From: Tepidiphilus succinatimandens
Lineage (GTDB): Bacteria > Pseudomonadota > Gammaproteobacteria > Burkholderiales > Rhodocyclaceae
Assembly (NCBI RefSeq): GCF_006503695.1
Contig: NZ_SBIK01000003.1
Location: 1-64,000 of the forward strand
Reading direction: 5' to 3'
Length of the DNA: 64,000 bases
Shown here: in pieces, positions 49,953 to 58,002 of the stretch
How positions within the stretch are numbered: the first letter of the stretch is position 1
Layout: each line of letters starts with the position of its first letter
The notes under the pieces: model-generated
The model's database searches: none
What the model saw: the letters and a program-made list of their open reading frames with translations, nothing else
Told to the model about the DNA's origin: nothing
Made by a program: the position numbers and the translations under genes

Positions 49953-49966
49953 TTGCGCTGGATCAA
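49953..49966 (-). promoter_or_regulatory. FNR/FixK-type box upstream of cytochrome c peroxidase
   Basis: Read on the minus strand the site is TTGATCCAGCGCAA: a perfect left half TTGAT, four spacer bases, and a right half matching ATCAA at three of five positions. A -10-like TAAAGT (49907-49912) lies 50 bases downstream, centre to centre, placing the box near -60, the class I activation position. Confidence 0.55.
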
Positions 49967-50014
49967 AGTTACCGCCGAGAGGCGTTGCCGATTCGCGACA
50001 GGGTTTCCGCTTCG

Positions 50015-50446
50015 TTACCGAGGACGCGGCAGGAACGGCAGTTCGATCTCGATCGCATCCAGCGTGTTCTTCACGAGCAGCCCCAGTTCGGTGTCGCCGG
50101 AAAGCGCCAGGCGCCGCTGGAAGAAAAGCGTGTCGGCGTCTTCTTCCCGGCGCAGCAGGGCGAGGAAGTCGCGGGTGGTGGCGCGCAGCGTCAGACGCGG
50201 CGCGACGTGCGCTGGCAGGGGGCGAAAACCACGTCGGGTGAGGGTGAGGGCGAGCCGCAAGCCGAGGTCGCTCACCTCGATGCGCAGCGGTTGCTCGAGG
50301 AGCGCGTCGAGCTCCGGCAGCGGCAGCCGGGGAAAGAGCAGGCGGTCAAGGGCGAAGGCGAGCACGGCCGCCGGCGGGGTCTGCGGCAGGCGGGAGACGA
50401 TCCGGGCGAGTGCGGGCGGAATGACGAAGCGGTCGTCTTTCATCAT
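50015..50446 (-). CDS. ubiT: Ubiquinone biosynthesis accessory factor UbiT (SCP2 domain)
   Basis: UbiT binds ubiquinone intermediates through an SCP2-type lipid-binding domain and is required for oxygen-independent ubiquinone synthesis. This 143-residue protein has the helical start (PPALARIVSRLPQTPPAAVLAFALDRLL) and SCP2 core (TLRATTRDFLALLRREEDADTLFFQRRLALSGDTELGLLVKNTLD). It is the third gene of ubiU-ubiV-ubiT and overlaps ubiV by ATGA. Confidence 0.92.
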   Translation of the reverse strand: MMKDDRFVIPPALARIVSRLPQTPPAAVLAFALDRLLFPRLPLPELDALLEQPLRIEVSDLGLRLALTLTRRGFRPLPAHVAPRLTLRATTRDFLALLRREEDADTLFFQRRLALSGDTELGLLVKNTLDAIEIELPFLPRPR

Positions 50447-51369
50447 CGGGCGGCAAGAGGGGAAGAAGAGGGGGCGCGGTACGCGAAGCCGCTTTCACCG
50501 TACCAGAAGCCGTTGCACGACTCTGGCTCGGGCGCGGGCATTTCACCCAGGCGTCGGGCGCGGTCGAGGGCGGCGATCCGCTCGAGGGTGCCTTCGGGGG
50601 CGGGCACGAGGCGCAGAGCCTGGGCGAGCGCGGTGGCTTCGTCCAGGCGGTCTATCAAGGACCAGGGGCGGGCAGAGAGCACCTGCACGCCGTTGAGCAC
50701 GAGGAAGTCGGCCCCCTCGCGCGTGGCGAGCGGCAGTCCGGCTGGATGCGCCAGGCAGCGGAATTCGCAGGCGTCCTTCTGCAGCCGGTAATGGCGGGCG
50801 GTGAAGCAGCGCGCCGAATGCGCCAGCGCAAGGGGGCCCCATACCGGCAGTTCGGTTTCGATCGTTCCCTGCTCCAGAGCGGTGAAACCCTCCAGCAGGT
50901 GCGCGAGCGCCGCGCGGGAGAGCTCCGGCGGCGGCAGCCAGCGGCGCGCCCCGGCCTCATGGAGCTGCGCGAGCGCATGGGGATTGTAGACGTTGAGCGA
51001 GGCGCCGGCGATCCAGTCGCGGCGGCCGGCGGCCGCGAGCAGGCGCACCGTGCCCATCTCGTTCGCCTCGACGGCGAATTCGTCCTGTTCCACCAGGCGG
51101 CGCACCCATTTGAGGTGCGATTCGGATTCGATGAGGGCGTAGCCGGCGAGGACGACGCGCTTGCCTGCGGCGGCGAGGTCGCGTCCGAGCGCGATCCAGT
51201 CGGGCAGGCGCAGCTCGGCGCGGCGGGCACAGACGGTCTCGCCGAGCACGACGGCGTCGACGGGCGCTTCGGCGATCGCCTCGTAGAAGGAAAGGACACG
51301 CCCGCGCGGCCAGAAGTAGGGGATGGGTGCGAGCACCAGTTCGAACGAAAGCGGGTTCATGGAGGTCAT
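50443..51369 (-). CDS. ubiV: O2-independent ubiquinone hydroxylase subunit UbiV
   Basis: UbiV with UbiU forms a [4Fe-4S] heterodimer of the U32 peptidase-like family that hydroxylates ubiquinone precursors without oxygen. The roughly 308-residue protein opens FELVLAPIPYFWPRGRVLSFYE, contains LGETVCARRAELRLPDW with one candidate cluster Cys, and has two more in DACEFRC about 190 residues later. The start is ATG 51369 overlapping the ubiU stop, or ATG 51360 three codons on. Confidence 0.93.
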   Translation of the reverse strand: MTSMNPLSFELVLAPIPYFWPRGRVLSFYEAIAEAPVDAVVLGETVCARRAELRLPDWIALGRDLAAAGKRVVLAGYALIESESHLKWVRRLVEQDEFAVEANEMGTVRLLAAAGRRDWIAGASLNVYNPHALAQLHEAGARRWLPPPELSRAALAHLLEGFTALEQGTIETELPVWGPLALAHSARCFTARHYRLQKDACEFRCLAHPAGLPLATREGADFLVLNGVQVLSARPWSLIDRLDEATALAQALRLVPAPEGTLERIAALDRARRLGEMPAPEPESCNGFWYGESGFAYRAPSSSPLAAR

Positions 51370-52388
51370 TTCCACGGCCGGGAATAGGCGCCCAGCGTGT
51401 GGCTCGCGCCTTCGCTGACACGGTCGAGCGCGGCGAGCCACTGCGGGTGTGGGGAGAAATCCTGGGGGGCGGCGAGGGCAGCGTCGATCGCTTCGCGCCA
51501 CACGCGGGTGACCTGCGCCACGTAGGCCGCGCTGCGCTGACGGCCTTCGATCTTGATGGCGGCGACGCCGATCTCGATGAGGCGCGGCAGCAGCTCCAGC
51601 GTGTTGAGGCTGGTGGGCTCCTCGATGGCGTAGTAAGTGTGTCCCCCCACCGCGAAACGGCCCTTGCACAGGGTGGGGTAGCCGGCCGGTTCCTCAGGGG
51701 CGTAGCGGTCGATGAGAAAGCCGTTGAGCCGCGCCTCCAGCCCTTGCGGCGTTTCGTCCCAGCGCACGAATTTGGCCGGCGAGCAGGCGCCGTGGCAGTT
51801 GGGCGACTGTCCGGTGGCGTAGGCCGACAGCGCGCAGCGCCCCTCGACCATCACGCACAGCCCGCCGAAGCCGAAGACCTCGACCGCCACGGGGCTCTGC
51901 CGCACCACTTGCGCCACTTGTTCGAGCGAGAGCACGCGCGGCAGCACGGCGCGCTCGATGCCGTAGCGCTCGTGATAGAAGGCGAGCGCCTCGTGGTTCG
52001 TGGCCGAGCCTTGGACCGACAGGTGTATACGCAGCTCGGGATGGCGCTCGCGCGCATGGGCCAGCAGGCCGAGATCGGCAAGGATGAGGGCGTCGACCCC
52101 GAGCGCCGCGGCCCGGTCGACCGCCGCCGTCCAGTGGGCCCACCCCTCGGCTTGGGGATAGGTGTTGAGGGCGAGGAAGACGCGGCAGCCGTGCGCATGC
52201 GCCAGCTCGATCGCCTGCGCGAGGCTGCGTTCGTCGAAATTGAGGCCGTTGAAGTTGCGCGCGTTGGTGGCGTCCTTGAAGCCGAGATAGACGGCGTCCG
52301 CTCCGTGTTCGACGGCGGCCTTGAGCATGGCCGGGTTGCCGGCGGGGCAGACGAGTTCAGGGCGGCGCACGCGGGAGGAATTCATCAT
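51366..52388 (-). CDS. ubiU: O2-independent ubiquinone hydroxylase subunit UbiU
   Basis: Partner of UbiV. The 340-residue U32-family protein has ELVCPAGNPAMLKAAVEHGADAVYLG, FGFGGLCVMVEGRCALSAY and GACSPAKFVRWDETPQGLE, and YPTLCKGRF, together giving the four probable [4Fe-4S] cysteines, followed by KIEGRQRSAAYV. It closely resembles E. coli YhbU. It heads the ubiUVT operon behind an FNR-type promoter, so quinone synthesis can continue when oxygen is absent. Confidence 0.95.
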   Translation of the reverse strand: MMNSSRVRRPELVCPAGNPAMLKAAVEHGADAVYLGFKDATNARNFNGLNFDERSLAQAIELAHAHGCRVFLALNTYPQAEGWAHWTAAVDRAAALGVDALILADLGLLAHARERHPELRIHLSVQGSATNHEALAFYHERYGIERAVLPRVLSLEQVAQVVRQSPVAVEVFGFGGLCVMVEGRCALSAYATGQSPNCHGACSPAKFVRWDETPQGLEARLNGFLIDRYAPEEPAGYPTLCKGRFAVGGHTYYAIEEPTSLNTLELLPRLIEIGVAAIKIEGRQRSAAYVAQVTRVWREAIDAALAAPQDFSPHPQWLAALDRVSEGASHTLGAYSRPWK

Positions 52389-52419
52389 CGGGCGCAGGAA
52401 TCCGACTCGGAAAGTTCGC

Positions 52420-52461
52420 AGGATAGCGCGCGAGGGCGATGCCGTCCTTGACGGAAGTCAA
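52420..52461 (-). promoter_or_regulatory. FNR-dependent class II promoter of ubiUVT
   Basis: TTGACGGAAGTCAA (52448-52461) is a perfect palindromic FNR/ANR-family box (TTGAY-N4-RTCAA). On the minus strand TATCCT (52420-52425) is a fair -10. The two are 32 bp apart centre to centre, exactly the distance expected when the activator sits at -41.5. The predicted start is near 52413, about 25 bases before the ubiU ATG. Confidence 0.78.
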
Positions 52462-52524
52462 GGTCGAGCCCCGATGGGGGTGATTCGGGGCGCGACCCTC
52501 GCTGTCGGGTGCGGCGCCCGAAAG

Positions 52525-53814
52525 TCAGAGCAGGGCGAACTTGAGCAGGAACACGCCGGCGATCACGGCTACGGCGAGCGGCAGCTCGCGCACGCGCCCG
52601 GTGAGGAGCTTGAGGGCGGTGTAGGTGATGAAACCGAAGGCCAGACCGTTGGCCACCGAGAAGGTGAAGGGGATGGTGATGGCGGTGACCGCTGCCGGTG
52701 CCGCTTCGGTGAGGTCGTCCCACTGCACCTGCGCCAGCCCGCGCGCCATGAGGATGGCCACGTAGAGGAGCGCCGGCGCGGTGGCATAGGCCGGGACCAT
52801 GGCCGCGAGCGGGGAGAACACGAGCATGGCGAGGAAGAGGATCGCCACCACCACGGCGGTGAGCCCCGTGCGCCCGCCCACCGAGGCTCCGGCGGCCGAT
52901 TCGAGGTAGGTGGTGGTCGAGGACGTCCCCAGCGCCGCGCCGAGCACGATGGCGGTGGAGTCGGCCATGAGCGCCCGCCCCAGGCGCGGCAGGCGGCCTT
53001 GGGCGTCGAGCAGCTTCGCGCGCTGGGCCACGGCGATGAGCGTGCCGGAGGCGTCGAAGAGTTCCACGAGGAAGAAAGTGAGCACGATGGAGAGGATGCC
53101 CGTGTCGATCGCCCCTTTGATGTCCATGGCCAGAAAGGTGGGGGCGAGCGAGGGCGGCGGGGCGAAGAGGCCCTTGAAAGGGACGAGCCCCAGGGCCACG
53201 GCGGCGAGTGTCACCCCGAGGATGGCGATCACCACCGCGCCGGTGACGCGGCGTGCTTCCAGCGCCAGGATGGCGAGGAAACCGATCACGGCGAGCAGCA
53301 CCGGCAGGCGGTGCAGGTCGCCGAGCGTGACGAAGGTGGCCGGGTGCGCCGCCACTAGCCCCGCGTTCTTCAGGCCGATGAGCGCGAGGAAGAATCCCAC
53401 GCCGGCCGAGATGGCGAACTTGAGACTGGCGGGGATGGCGTCGATGATCCACTCGCGGATGCGCAGCGCGGAAACGATGAGGAAAAGGCAGCCGGAGATG
53501 AAGACGGCTCCGAGCGCCGTCTGCCAGGAATAGCCGAGCGTTCCGACCACGACGAAGGCGAAGTAGGCGTTGAGCCCCATGCCCGGGGCGAGGGCGATGG
53601 GGTAGTTGGCGTACAGCCCCATGATGGCCGAGCCGATCGCCGCCGCGAGGCACGTGGCGGTGAAGACGGCTTCGCGCGGCATGCCGGCCGAGCCGAGGAT
53701 CTCGGGGTTGACGAAGACGATGTAGGCCATCGTCAGGAAGGTGGTGAGCCCCGCGAGCACTTCGGTGCGCACGTCGGTGCCGTGGGCCTTGAGCTGGAAG
53801 AGGCGTTCGAGCAT
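52525..53814 (-). CDS. NCS2 purine permease (AzgA/PbuG-like)
   Basis: Membrane transporter of adenine, guanine or hypoxanthine driven by protons. From ATG 53814 (MLERLFQLKAHGTDVRTEV) the 429-residue protein has 12 or more helices. AzgA-group motifs visible are VNPEIL, GMGLNAYFAFVV, LFDASGTLIAVAQ and the SSTTTYLESAAGASVGGRTGL loop that lines the substrate site. Which purine it prefers cannot be read from sequence. No purine riboswitch is seen upstream. Confidence 0.92.
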   Translation of the reverse strand: MLERLFQLKAHGTDVRTEVLAGLTTFLTMAYIVFVNPEILGSAGMPREAVFTATCLAAAIGSAIMGLYANYPIALAPGMGLNAYFAFVVVGTLGYSWQTALGAVFISGCLFLIVSALRIREWIIDAIPASLKFAISAGVGFFLALIGLKNAGLVAAHPATFVTLGDLHRLPVLLAVIGFLAILALEARRVTGAVVIAILGVTLAAVALGLVPFKGLFAPPPSLAPTFLAMDIKGAIDTGILSIVLTFFLVELFDASGTLIAVAQRAKLLDAQGRLPRLGRALMADSTAIVLGAALGTSSTTTYLESAAGASVGGRTGLTAVVVAILFLAMLVFSPLAAMVPAYATAPALLYVAILMARGLAQVQWDDLTEAAPAAVTAITIPFTFSVANGLAFGFITYTALKLLTGRVRELPLAVAVIAGVFLLKFALL

Positions 53815-53841
53815 GGAGATGGCGTCCAACGAAGACGCTGC

Positions 53842-53871
53842 ATTGTAGGAAAAGTCAGCGAAGGAAGGCAA
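53842..53871 (-). promoter_or_regulatory. Sigma-70 promoter of the purine permease
   Basis: On the minus strand TTGCCT (53866-53871) and TACAAT (53842-53847) are 18 bp apart, 28 bases before the permease ATG. It lies next to a divergent -10 for the nuclease gene. Confidence 0.5.
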
Positions 53872-53875
53872 TCGA

Positions 53876-53881
53876 TATAAT
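53876..53881 (+). promoter_or_regulatory. -10 element of the nuclease gene
   Basis: A perfect TATAAT on the plus strand lies 33 bases before the GTG start. No convincing -35 is found at 16-18 bp, where the opposing permease promoter lies. Confidence 0.4.
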
Positions 53882-53913
53882 CGCTTCCTGGCATCCGGAG
53901 GAAAGGAAATGAA

Positions 53914-54795
53914 GTGGGCGTGAAGCGCGGAAGGCGAGGGGTGGGGCGCTCGGGCGCCGTGGCGCTGCTGGCGCTGTTGCTGCTCTTCGTTTGGCTGTGG
54001 ACGGGGCGCAGCGCCCTGCCACAGGATTCGCCCGGCGGCTGGCCGCGCGTGCGCGACACCGTCGACCGGCTGCTCACCACCGAACTCGTCAATCCGGGTT
54101 TCGTCGTCGGTTATTCCGAATGGCATGGCGTACCGCGCTGGGTGGCCTATCGCGCCGATCCGCCGCCGGGTCATCGCCTGCAACGGCGTCCGGCGCAGTT
54201 CGAGCCGGATCCCCGCACTCTGCGCTGCCGTCTGGGCTGGCATTGCGTGCGGCACGAATCCTACCGCGGCTCGGGGTTTGACCGCGGGCACATGGCGCCG
54301 AATTTCCTGATCGGCACCCGCTATGGGCCTGAAGCGCAGCGCGCCACGTTTCTGCTCTCCAACGTCGCGCCGCAGCGCCCGCAACTCAACCAGGGAAGCT
54401 GGCAGCGGCTGGAGGCGGTGGAGGCCGACCGCTTCGCACCGAATTCGCGCGTGCTGTGGGTGGTGGTGGGGCCGGTGTTCGACGAGAATCCGCCGCGTTT
54501 TTCCCCGGAATGGATCGCGATCCCCAGAGCGTTCTTCCGCATCTTCTGGGGCGAGGACGAGGAGGGGCGACGGCGGGCGCTCGCCTTTCTCATGCCGCAA
54601 GACACGCCACCGCAGGCCGACCTGCGGGCATATCTCACCACGGTGCGGGCGATCGAGCAGGCCACGGGAATCGACTTCTTCCCCGATTTGCCTACGCAGG
54701 AGCAGGAGCGACTGGAGACGGCCGCGCCGGACGCCCAAGCCTGGGGGCTCACCGAAGAATGGGCCCGCGCTCCGGGGCGCTATCGGGCCGAATGA
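53914..54795 (+). CDS. Membrane-anchored DNA/RNA non-specific endonuclease (NUC1 family)
   Basis: A 293-residue beta-beta-alpha metal nuclease. The catalytic motif GFDRGHMAPN (DRGH at 123-126; His126 is the general base) and the metal-binding Asn region SNVAPQRPQLNQGSWQRLE identify the NUC1/Serratia nuclease family. Residues 14-30 form a hydrophobic helix without a clear cleavage site, so it is probably tethered to the inner membrane facing the periplasm. Start is GTG 53914, six bases after AGGAAAGGA. It might degrade incoming or extracellular nucleic acid; the neighbouring divergent purine permease would suit salvage of the products. Confidence 0.9.
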   Translation: MGVKRGRRGVGRSGAVALLALLLLFVWLWTGRSALPQDSPGGWPRVRDTVDRLLTTELVNPGFVVGYSEWHGVPRWVAYRADPPPGHRLQRRPAQFEPDPRTLRCRLGWHCVRHESYRGSGFDRGHMAPNFLIGTRYGPEAQRATFLLSNVAPQRPQLNQGSWQRLEAVEADRFAPNSRVLWVVVGPVFDENPPRFSPEWIAIPRAFFRIFWGEDEEGRRRALAFLMPQDTPPQADLRAYLTTVRAIEQATGIDFFPDLPTQEQERLETAAPDAQAWGLTEEWARAPGRYRAE

Positions 54796-54801
54796 GCGAG
54801 G

Positions 54802-55437
54802 CTAGACGAGGAAGGGGTTGTTCAGGCGCTCTTCGCCGAAGGTCGACATCGGCCCATGCCCCGGCACGAAACGTACGTCGTCGCCCAAGGGCAGCAGCTT
54901 GGCGAGGATGCCGCTGATGAGCTGTCGGTGATCGCCGCGGGGAAAATCGGTGCGCCCGATGGAGCCGGCGAAGAGCACGTCGCCCACGAAGGCGAGCCGC
55001 TCGTCGGGCGCGAAGTAGACCACGTGCCCCGGCGTGTGGCCGGGGACGTGGAGGACTTCCAGCGTGTGTTCTCCGATGGATACTGTGTCGCCCTCTTCGA
55101 GCCAGCGATCGGGCAGGAAGGCTTCGACCTTGCCGAAACCGAAGGTACGCGCCTGCTCCGGCAGCGCCTGCAGCCAGAAACGTTCTTCTTCTTGCGGCCC
55201 GAGGATGGGTATGCCACCCAGGCGCCGGGCAAGTTCCGGGGCCCCGGCGGCGTGGTCGATGTGCCCATGGGTGAGCAGGATCTGGCGCACGTTCAGATTG
55301 CGGGTGCGGATCGCCTCTTCGATGCGCTCGAGGTCTCCGCCCGGATCGATGACGGCGGCCTCACCGGTGCGGTCGCACCACAGCAGCGAGCAATTCTGCT
55401 CGAAGGGCGTCACGGGAATGACGAGAACGTGGAGCAT
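54802..55437 (-). CDS. Metallo-beta-lactamase-fold hydrolase (YcbL-like, glyoxalase II type)
   Basis: A 211-residue single-domain metallo-hydrolase. The metal-binding signature THGHIDH (residues 56-62) is followed by [29 protein letters not shown] and the closing VPGHG motif. The lack of the C-terminal glyoxalase II helical domain and the FEQNCSLLW start place it with YcbL-type proteins, which act on hydroxyacylglutathione or related thioesters. The start is taken at ATG 55437 ([15 protein letters not shown]); ATG 55455 is possible. It is convergent with the nuclease, six bases apart. Confidence 0.87.
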   Translation of the reverse strand: MLHVLVIPVTPFEQNCSLLWCDRTGEAAVIDPGGDLERIEEAIRTRNLNVRQILLTHGHIDHAAGAPELARRLGGIPILGPQEEERFWLQALPEQARTFGFGKVEAFLPDRWLEEGDTVSIGEHTLEVLHVPGHTPGHVVYFAPDERLAFVGDVLFAGSIGRTDFPRGDHRQLISGILAKLLPLGDDVRFVPGHGPMSTFGEERLNNPFLV

Positions 55438-55485
55438 GGCGAGCATCCGCGGCAAGGAATGCCGATATTGTAGCAGCGAGGCGCC

Positions 55486-56757
55486 TCACGCAGCGCCCGG
55501 GTAAAGCCAGGAACAGATGAAAACCGCCGCGGCCACTCCGGCCAGATCCGCCGTGAGCCCCGCGGCGATGGCGTGGCGCATCTTCTTGATGCCGACGGCG
55601 CCGAAGTAGACCGCCAGCACGTAGAAGGTGGTCTCGGTCGAGCCCTGCAGGGTGGAGGCGAGCCAGCCGGCATAGCTGTCGGGGCCGACGCTCGGGTCCT
55701 TGAGGAGATCGGCAAGGAGCGCGAAAGCCCCGGAGCCCGACAGCGGCCGCAGAATGGCCATGGGCAGCACTTCGGCGGGAAGGCCCAGCGGCTCGGTGAT
55801 CGGGGCGAGCAGGGCGACGAAGAAAGGCAGGGCGCCGCTTGCGCGCAGCAGCGCCGTGGCCGCGAGGATGGCGACTAGATAAGGAATGATGCGCAGCGCC
55901 ACCTGGAAGCCGTCCTTGGCCCCGTCGACGAAACTCTCATAGACCGCCACGCCGCGCGTGAGGCCATACACGATGAATGCCACGATGAGCGAAGGGACGA
56001 TCCAGGCCGAGACGATCTGGCCGTAGCGTACGCTGGCGACGATGAGAGCGACGAAGGAGAGCGCCGCCGCCCAGCCTGCCCAGCGCGGCAAGGGGGCGAG
56101 CGCTGCCTCTTCGTCCGCTTGCGCCTGCGCAGGCTGGGACATTGGCGCCGGGGCAATGCGTGGCGCGGGAAAGAAGCGGGCGAAGAGCGGTGTGAGGAAC
56201 ACCGCCGCCAGCGTGGCGCAGGTGGTGGCAAAGAGGGTGGTGGGCAGGATGGCGGCTGGGTCGCTGCTACCGGCGGCCGCGCGCAGGGCGATCACGCCGG
56301 TGGGAAGCAGCGCCAGGCCGGAGGTGTTGATCGCGAGGAAGCGCACCATGGCGTCGGTGGCCGTTCCGGGATGGGGATTGAGCCGGTCGAGCTCCTGCAT
56401 GGCGCGGATGCCGAAAGGCGTGGCCGCGTTGCCCAGCCCCAGCAGGTTCGCCGAGAAGTTCATGATCATGGCGCCCATGGCCGGGTGCTGCGGCGGCACT
56501 TCGGGGAAGAGCCGGCGCATGAGCGGGGCGATGAGGCGGGCGATGCCGGTGAGCAATCCGCCTTGTTCGGCAATCTTCATCAAGCCAAGGAAGAAGGCCA
56601 TCACGCCCACCAGCCCCAGGGCGAGCTCGACGGCGGCGCGTGAAGCGTCGATGACGGCCTTGCTCATGGCCATCATCACGCCCGGCGTGCCCGTGAGCTC
56701 GCGGCCGGCGCCAGTCGCAAAGGCGATCAGCAGGAAAGCGGCGAAGATGCGGTTCAT
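55486..56757 (-). CDS. Fused SpmA-SpmB nucleoside-recognition membrane protein
   Basis: A 423-residue membrane protein made of two tandem gate-like domains. The first half (to about residue 190; GLMKIAEQGGLLTGIARLIAPLMRRLFPEVPPQHPAMGAM, FSANLLGLGNAATPFGI) corresponds to Bacillus SpmA, and the second half (from about 225; KDGFQVALRIIPYLVAILAATALLRASG, RPLSGSGAFALLADLL, GSTETTFYVLAVYFG) to SpmB. Both belong to the nucleoside-recognition (Gate) family. These proteins are named for spore maturation, but this is a non-spore-former and the function here is unknown, possibly transport. Start at ATG 56757; the DegS-like gene ends 13 bases upstream of it. Confidence 0.88.
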   Translation of the reverse strand: MNRIFAAFLLIAFATGAGRELTGTPGVMMAMSKAVIDASRAAVELALGLVGVMAFFLGLMKIAEQGGLLTGIARLIAPLMRRLFPEVPPQHPAMGAMIMNFSANLLGLGNAATPFGIRAMQELDRLNPHPGTATDAMVRFLAINTSGLALLPTGVIALRAAAGSSDPAAILPTTLFATTCATLAAVFLTPLFARFFPAPRIAPAPMSQPAQAQADEEAALAPLPRWAGWAAALSFVALIVASVRYGQIVSAWIVPSLIVAFIVYGLTRGVAVYESFVDGAKDGFQVALRIIPYLVAILAATALLRASGALPFFVALLAPITEPLGLPAEVLPMAILRPLSGSGAFALLADLLKDPSVGPDSYAGWLASTLQGSTETTFYVLAVYFGAVGIKKMRHAIAAGLTADLAGVAAAVFICSWLYPGAA

Positions 56758-56770
56758 GCCGAAGAAAGGA

Positions 56771-57883
56771 TCAGGAAGAGGAATCCAGGGTGACGGCAAC
56801 CTGGCGCCGTTCGGTGCCGCGCAGCACGTCGAGCGTTACGGTGTCGCCGGGCCGGTAGCGCTCGAGCGCGTCGAGGAGCGTGTCGAGATCGGGCGTAGGC
56901 GTGCCGTCGATGGCCACGATCAGATCGCCCACCACGACGCTGCCCTCGGTGACCGGAACGAAGGGTTTGAGCCCTGCGCGCGCCGCCGGCCCATCGGGGT
57001 CGACGCGCAGGATGGCCACTCCAGGCGGAAGGCCCAGGGCCTTGTTGAAGGCGGGGGAGGCCGCGGCGATGCCGAGCACGGGACGGCGGATGCGTCCCTC
57101 GCGGATGAGCCGCGGCACGATGCGGTTGACCTCGTCGACGGGGATGGCGAAGCCGATGCCGGCAGAAGCGCCGCTGGGGCTGTAGATGGCGGTATTGACG
57201 CCGATGAGCCGACCGGCGCTATCGAGAAGCGGCCCGCCGGAGTTGCCAGGATTGATGGCCGCATCGGTCTGGATCACGCCGCGGATGGTGCGGCCGGTGA
57301 CGGATTCGATCTCCCGATTGAGGGCGCTCACCACGCCGGTGGTAAGGCTCTGGTCCAGCCCGAAGGGGTTGCCGATCGCCAGCACTTTCTGCCCCACTTT
57401 GAGCCCCTTGCTCTCGCCGATGGGGATGGGGCGCAGGCGTTCGGGCGGGGCGTCGATGCGCAGCACCGCGAGGTCGCGGTCGGGATAGACACCGACGAGC
57501 TTGGCGCGCCAGGTGCTCTGGTCGGCCAGGGTGACGCGGGCCGCGTCCGCTCCCTGGATGACGTGGAAATTGGTGACGACATGCCCGGCTTCGTCCCAGA
57601 CGAAGCCGCTGCCGGTCCCCTGGGGGATTTCGAGCACGTTGAGGGTGAAGAGGTTGAGCGCTTGGCGGGCGGTGGTGATATGGACCACCGAGGGCGAGGT
57701 GAGGGCGAAGATCTCGACGGTATTGCGCTCGTCGGCGGTGAGCTCGCCGCGCGGGGCGATGGCGCGCGGCTGGGCCGGGGTCGTTCCGGCGGTCTTCGCG
57801 AGCAGCGTGCCCAGCGAGGCGGCGAGCACGATGAAAAGGATGAAAAGGAGCGAGAGCAGCGTGAAGCGATGGGCGGAGCGCAT
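56771..57883 (-). CDS. DegS/Do-like periplasmic serine protease (one PDZ)
   Basis: A 370-residue S1C-family protease anchored by an N-terminal helix (residues about 8-27) and exposed to the periplasm. The catalytic triad is His107 (TNFHVIQG), Asp137 (PDRDLAVLR) and Ser215 (NPGNSGGPLL). A single PDZ domain follows from about residue 270 (GIAAASPAFNKALGLPPGVAI). The single PDZ and membrane anchor fit DegS/HhoB/Tsp-type sensors or housekeeping proteases better than soluble DegP with two PDZ domains. It lies just beyond the small heat-shock gene terminator, on the same strand, so it may add the periplasmic arm to this protein-quality-control region. Confidence 0.9.
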   Translation of the reverse strand: MRSAHRFTLLSLLFILFIVLAASLGTLLAKTAGTTPAQPRAIAPRGELTADERNTVEIFALTSPSVVHITTARQALNLFTLNVLEIPQGTGSGFVWDEAGHVVTNFHVIQGADAARVTLADQSTWRAKLVGVYPDRDLAVLRIDAPPERLRPIPIGESKGLKVGQKVLAIGNPFGLDQSLTTGVVSALNREIESVTGRTIRGVIQTDAAINPGNSGGPLLDSAGRLIGVNTAIYSPSGASAGIGFAIPVDEVNRIVPRLIREGRIRRPVLGIAAASPAFNKALGLPPGVAILRVDPDGPAARAGLKPFVPVTEGSVVVGDLIVAIDGTPTPDLDTLLDALERYRPGDTVTLDVLRGTERRQVAVTLDSSS

Positions 57884-57954
57884 GCGGCGGATTCCTGACG
57901 GTGCGAAGCGCTCATTGTACGGGAAAGGGCGAAGGCAGGGGGGATGGGGCGGGC

Positions 57955-57981
57955 AAAAACGGCGGCCACGCAGGCCGCCGT
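57955..57981 (-). terminator. Intrinsic terminator of the hsp20 operon
   Basis: On the minus strand ACGGCGGCC (57973-57981) pairs with GGCCGCCGT (57959-57967) around a five-base loop and continues into TTTTT (57955-57959), 22 bases after the stop of the last small heat-shock gene. Confidence 0.9.
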
Positions 57982-58002
57982 CGGACAGGGATGAAGAGAA
58001 GG

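Noticed and set aside
52389-53913. Purine riboswitch near the NCS2 permease
   Set aside because: The leader is only about 20-30 bases and does not show the three-way-junction motifs.
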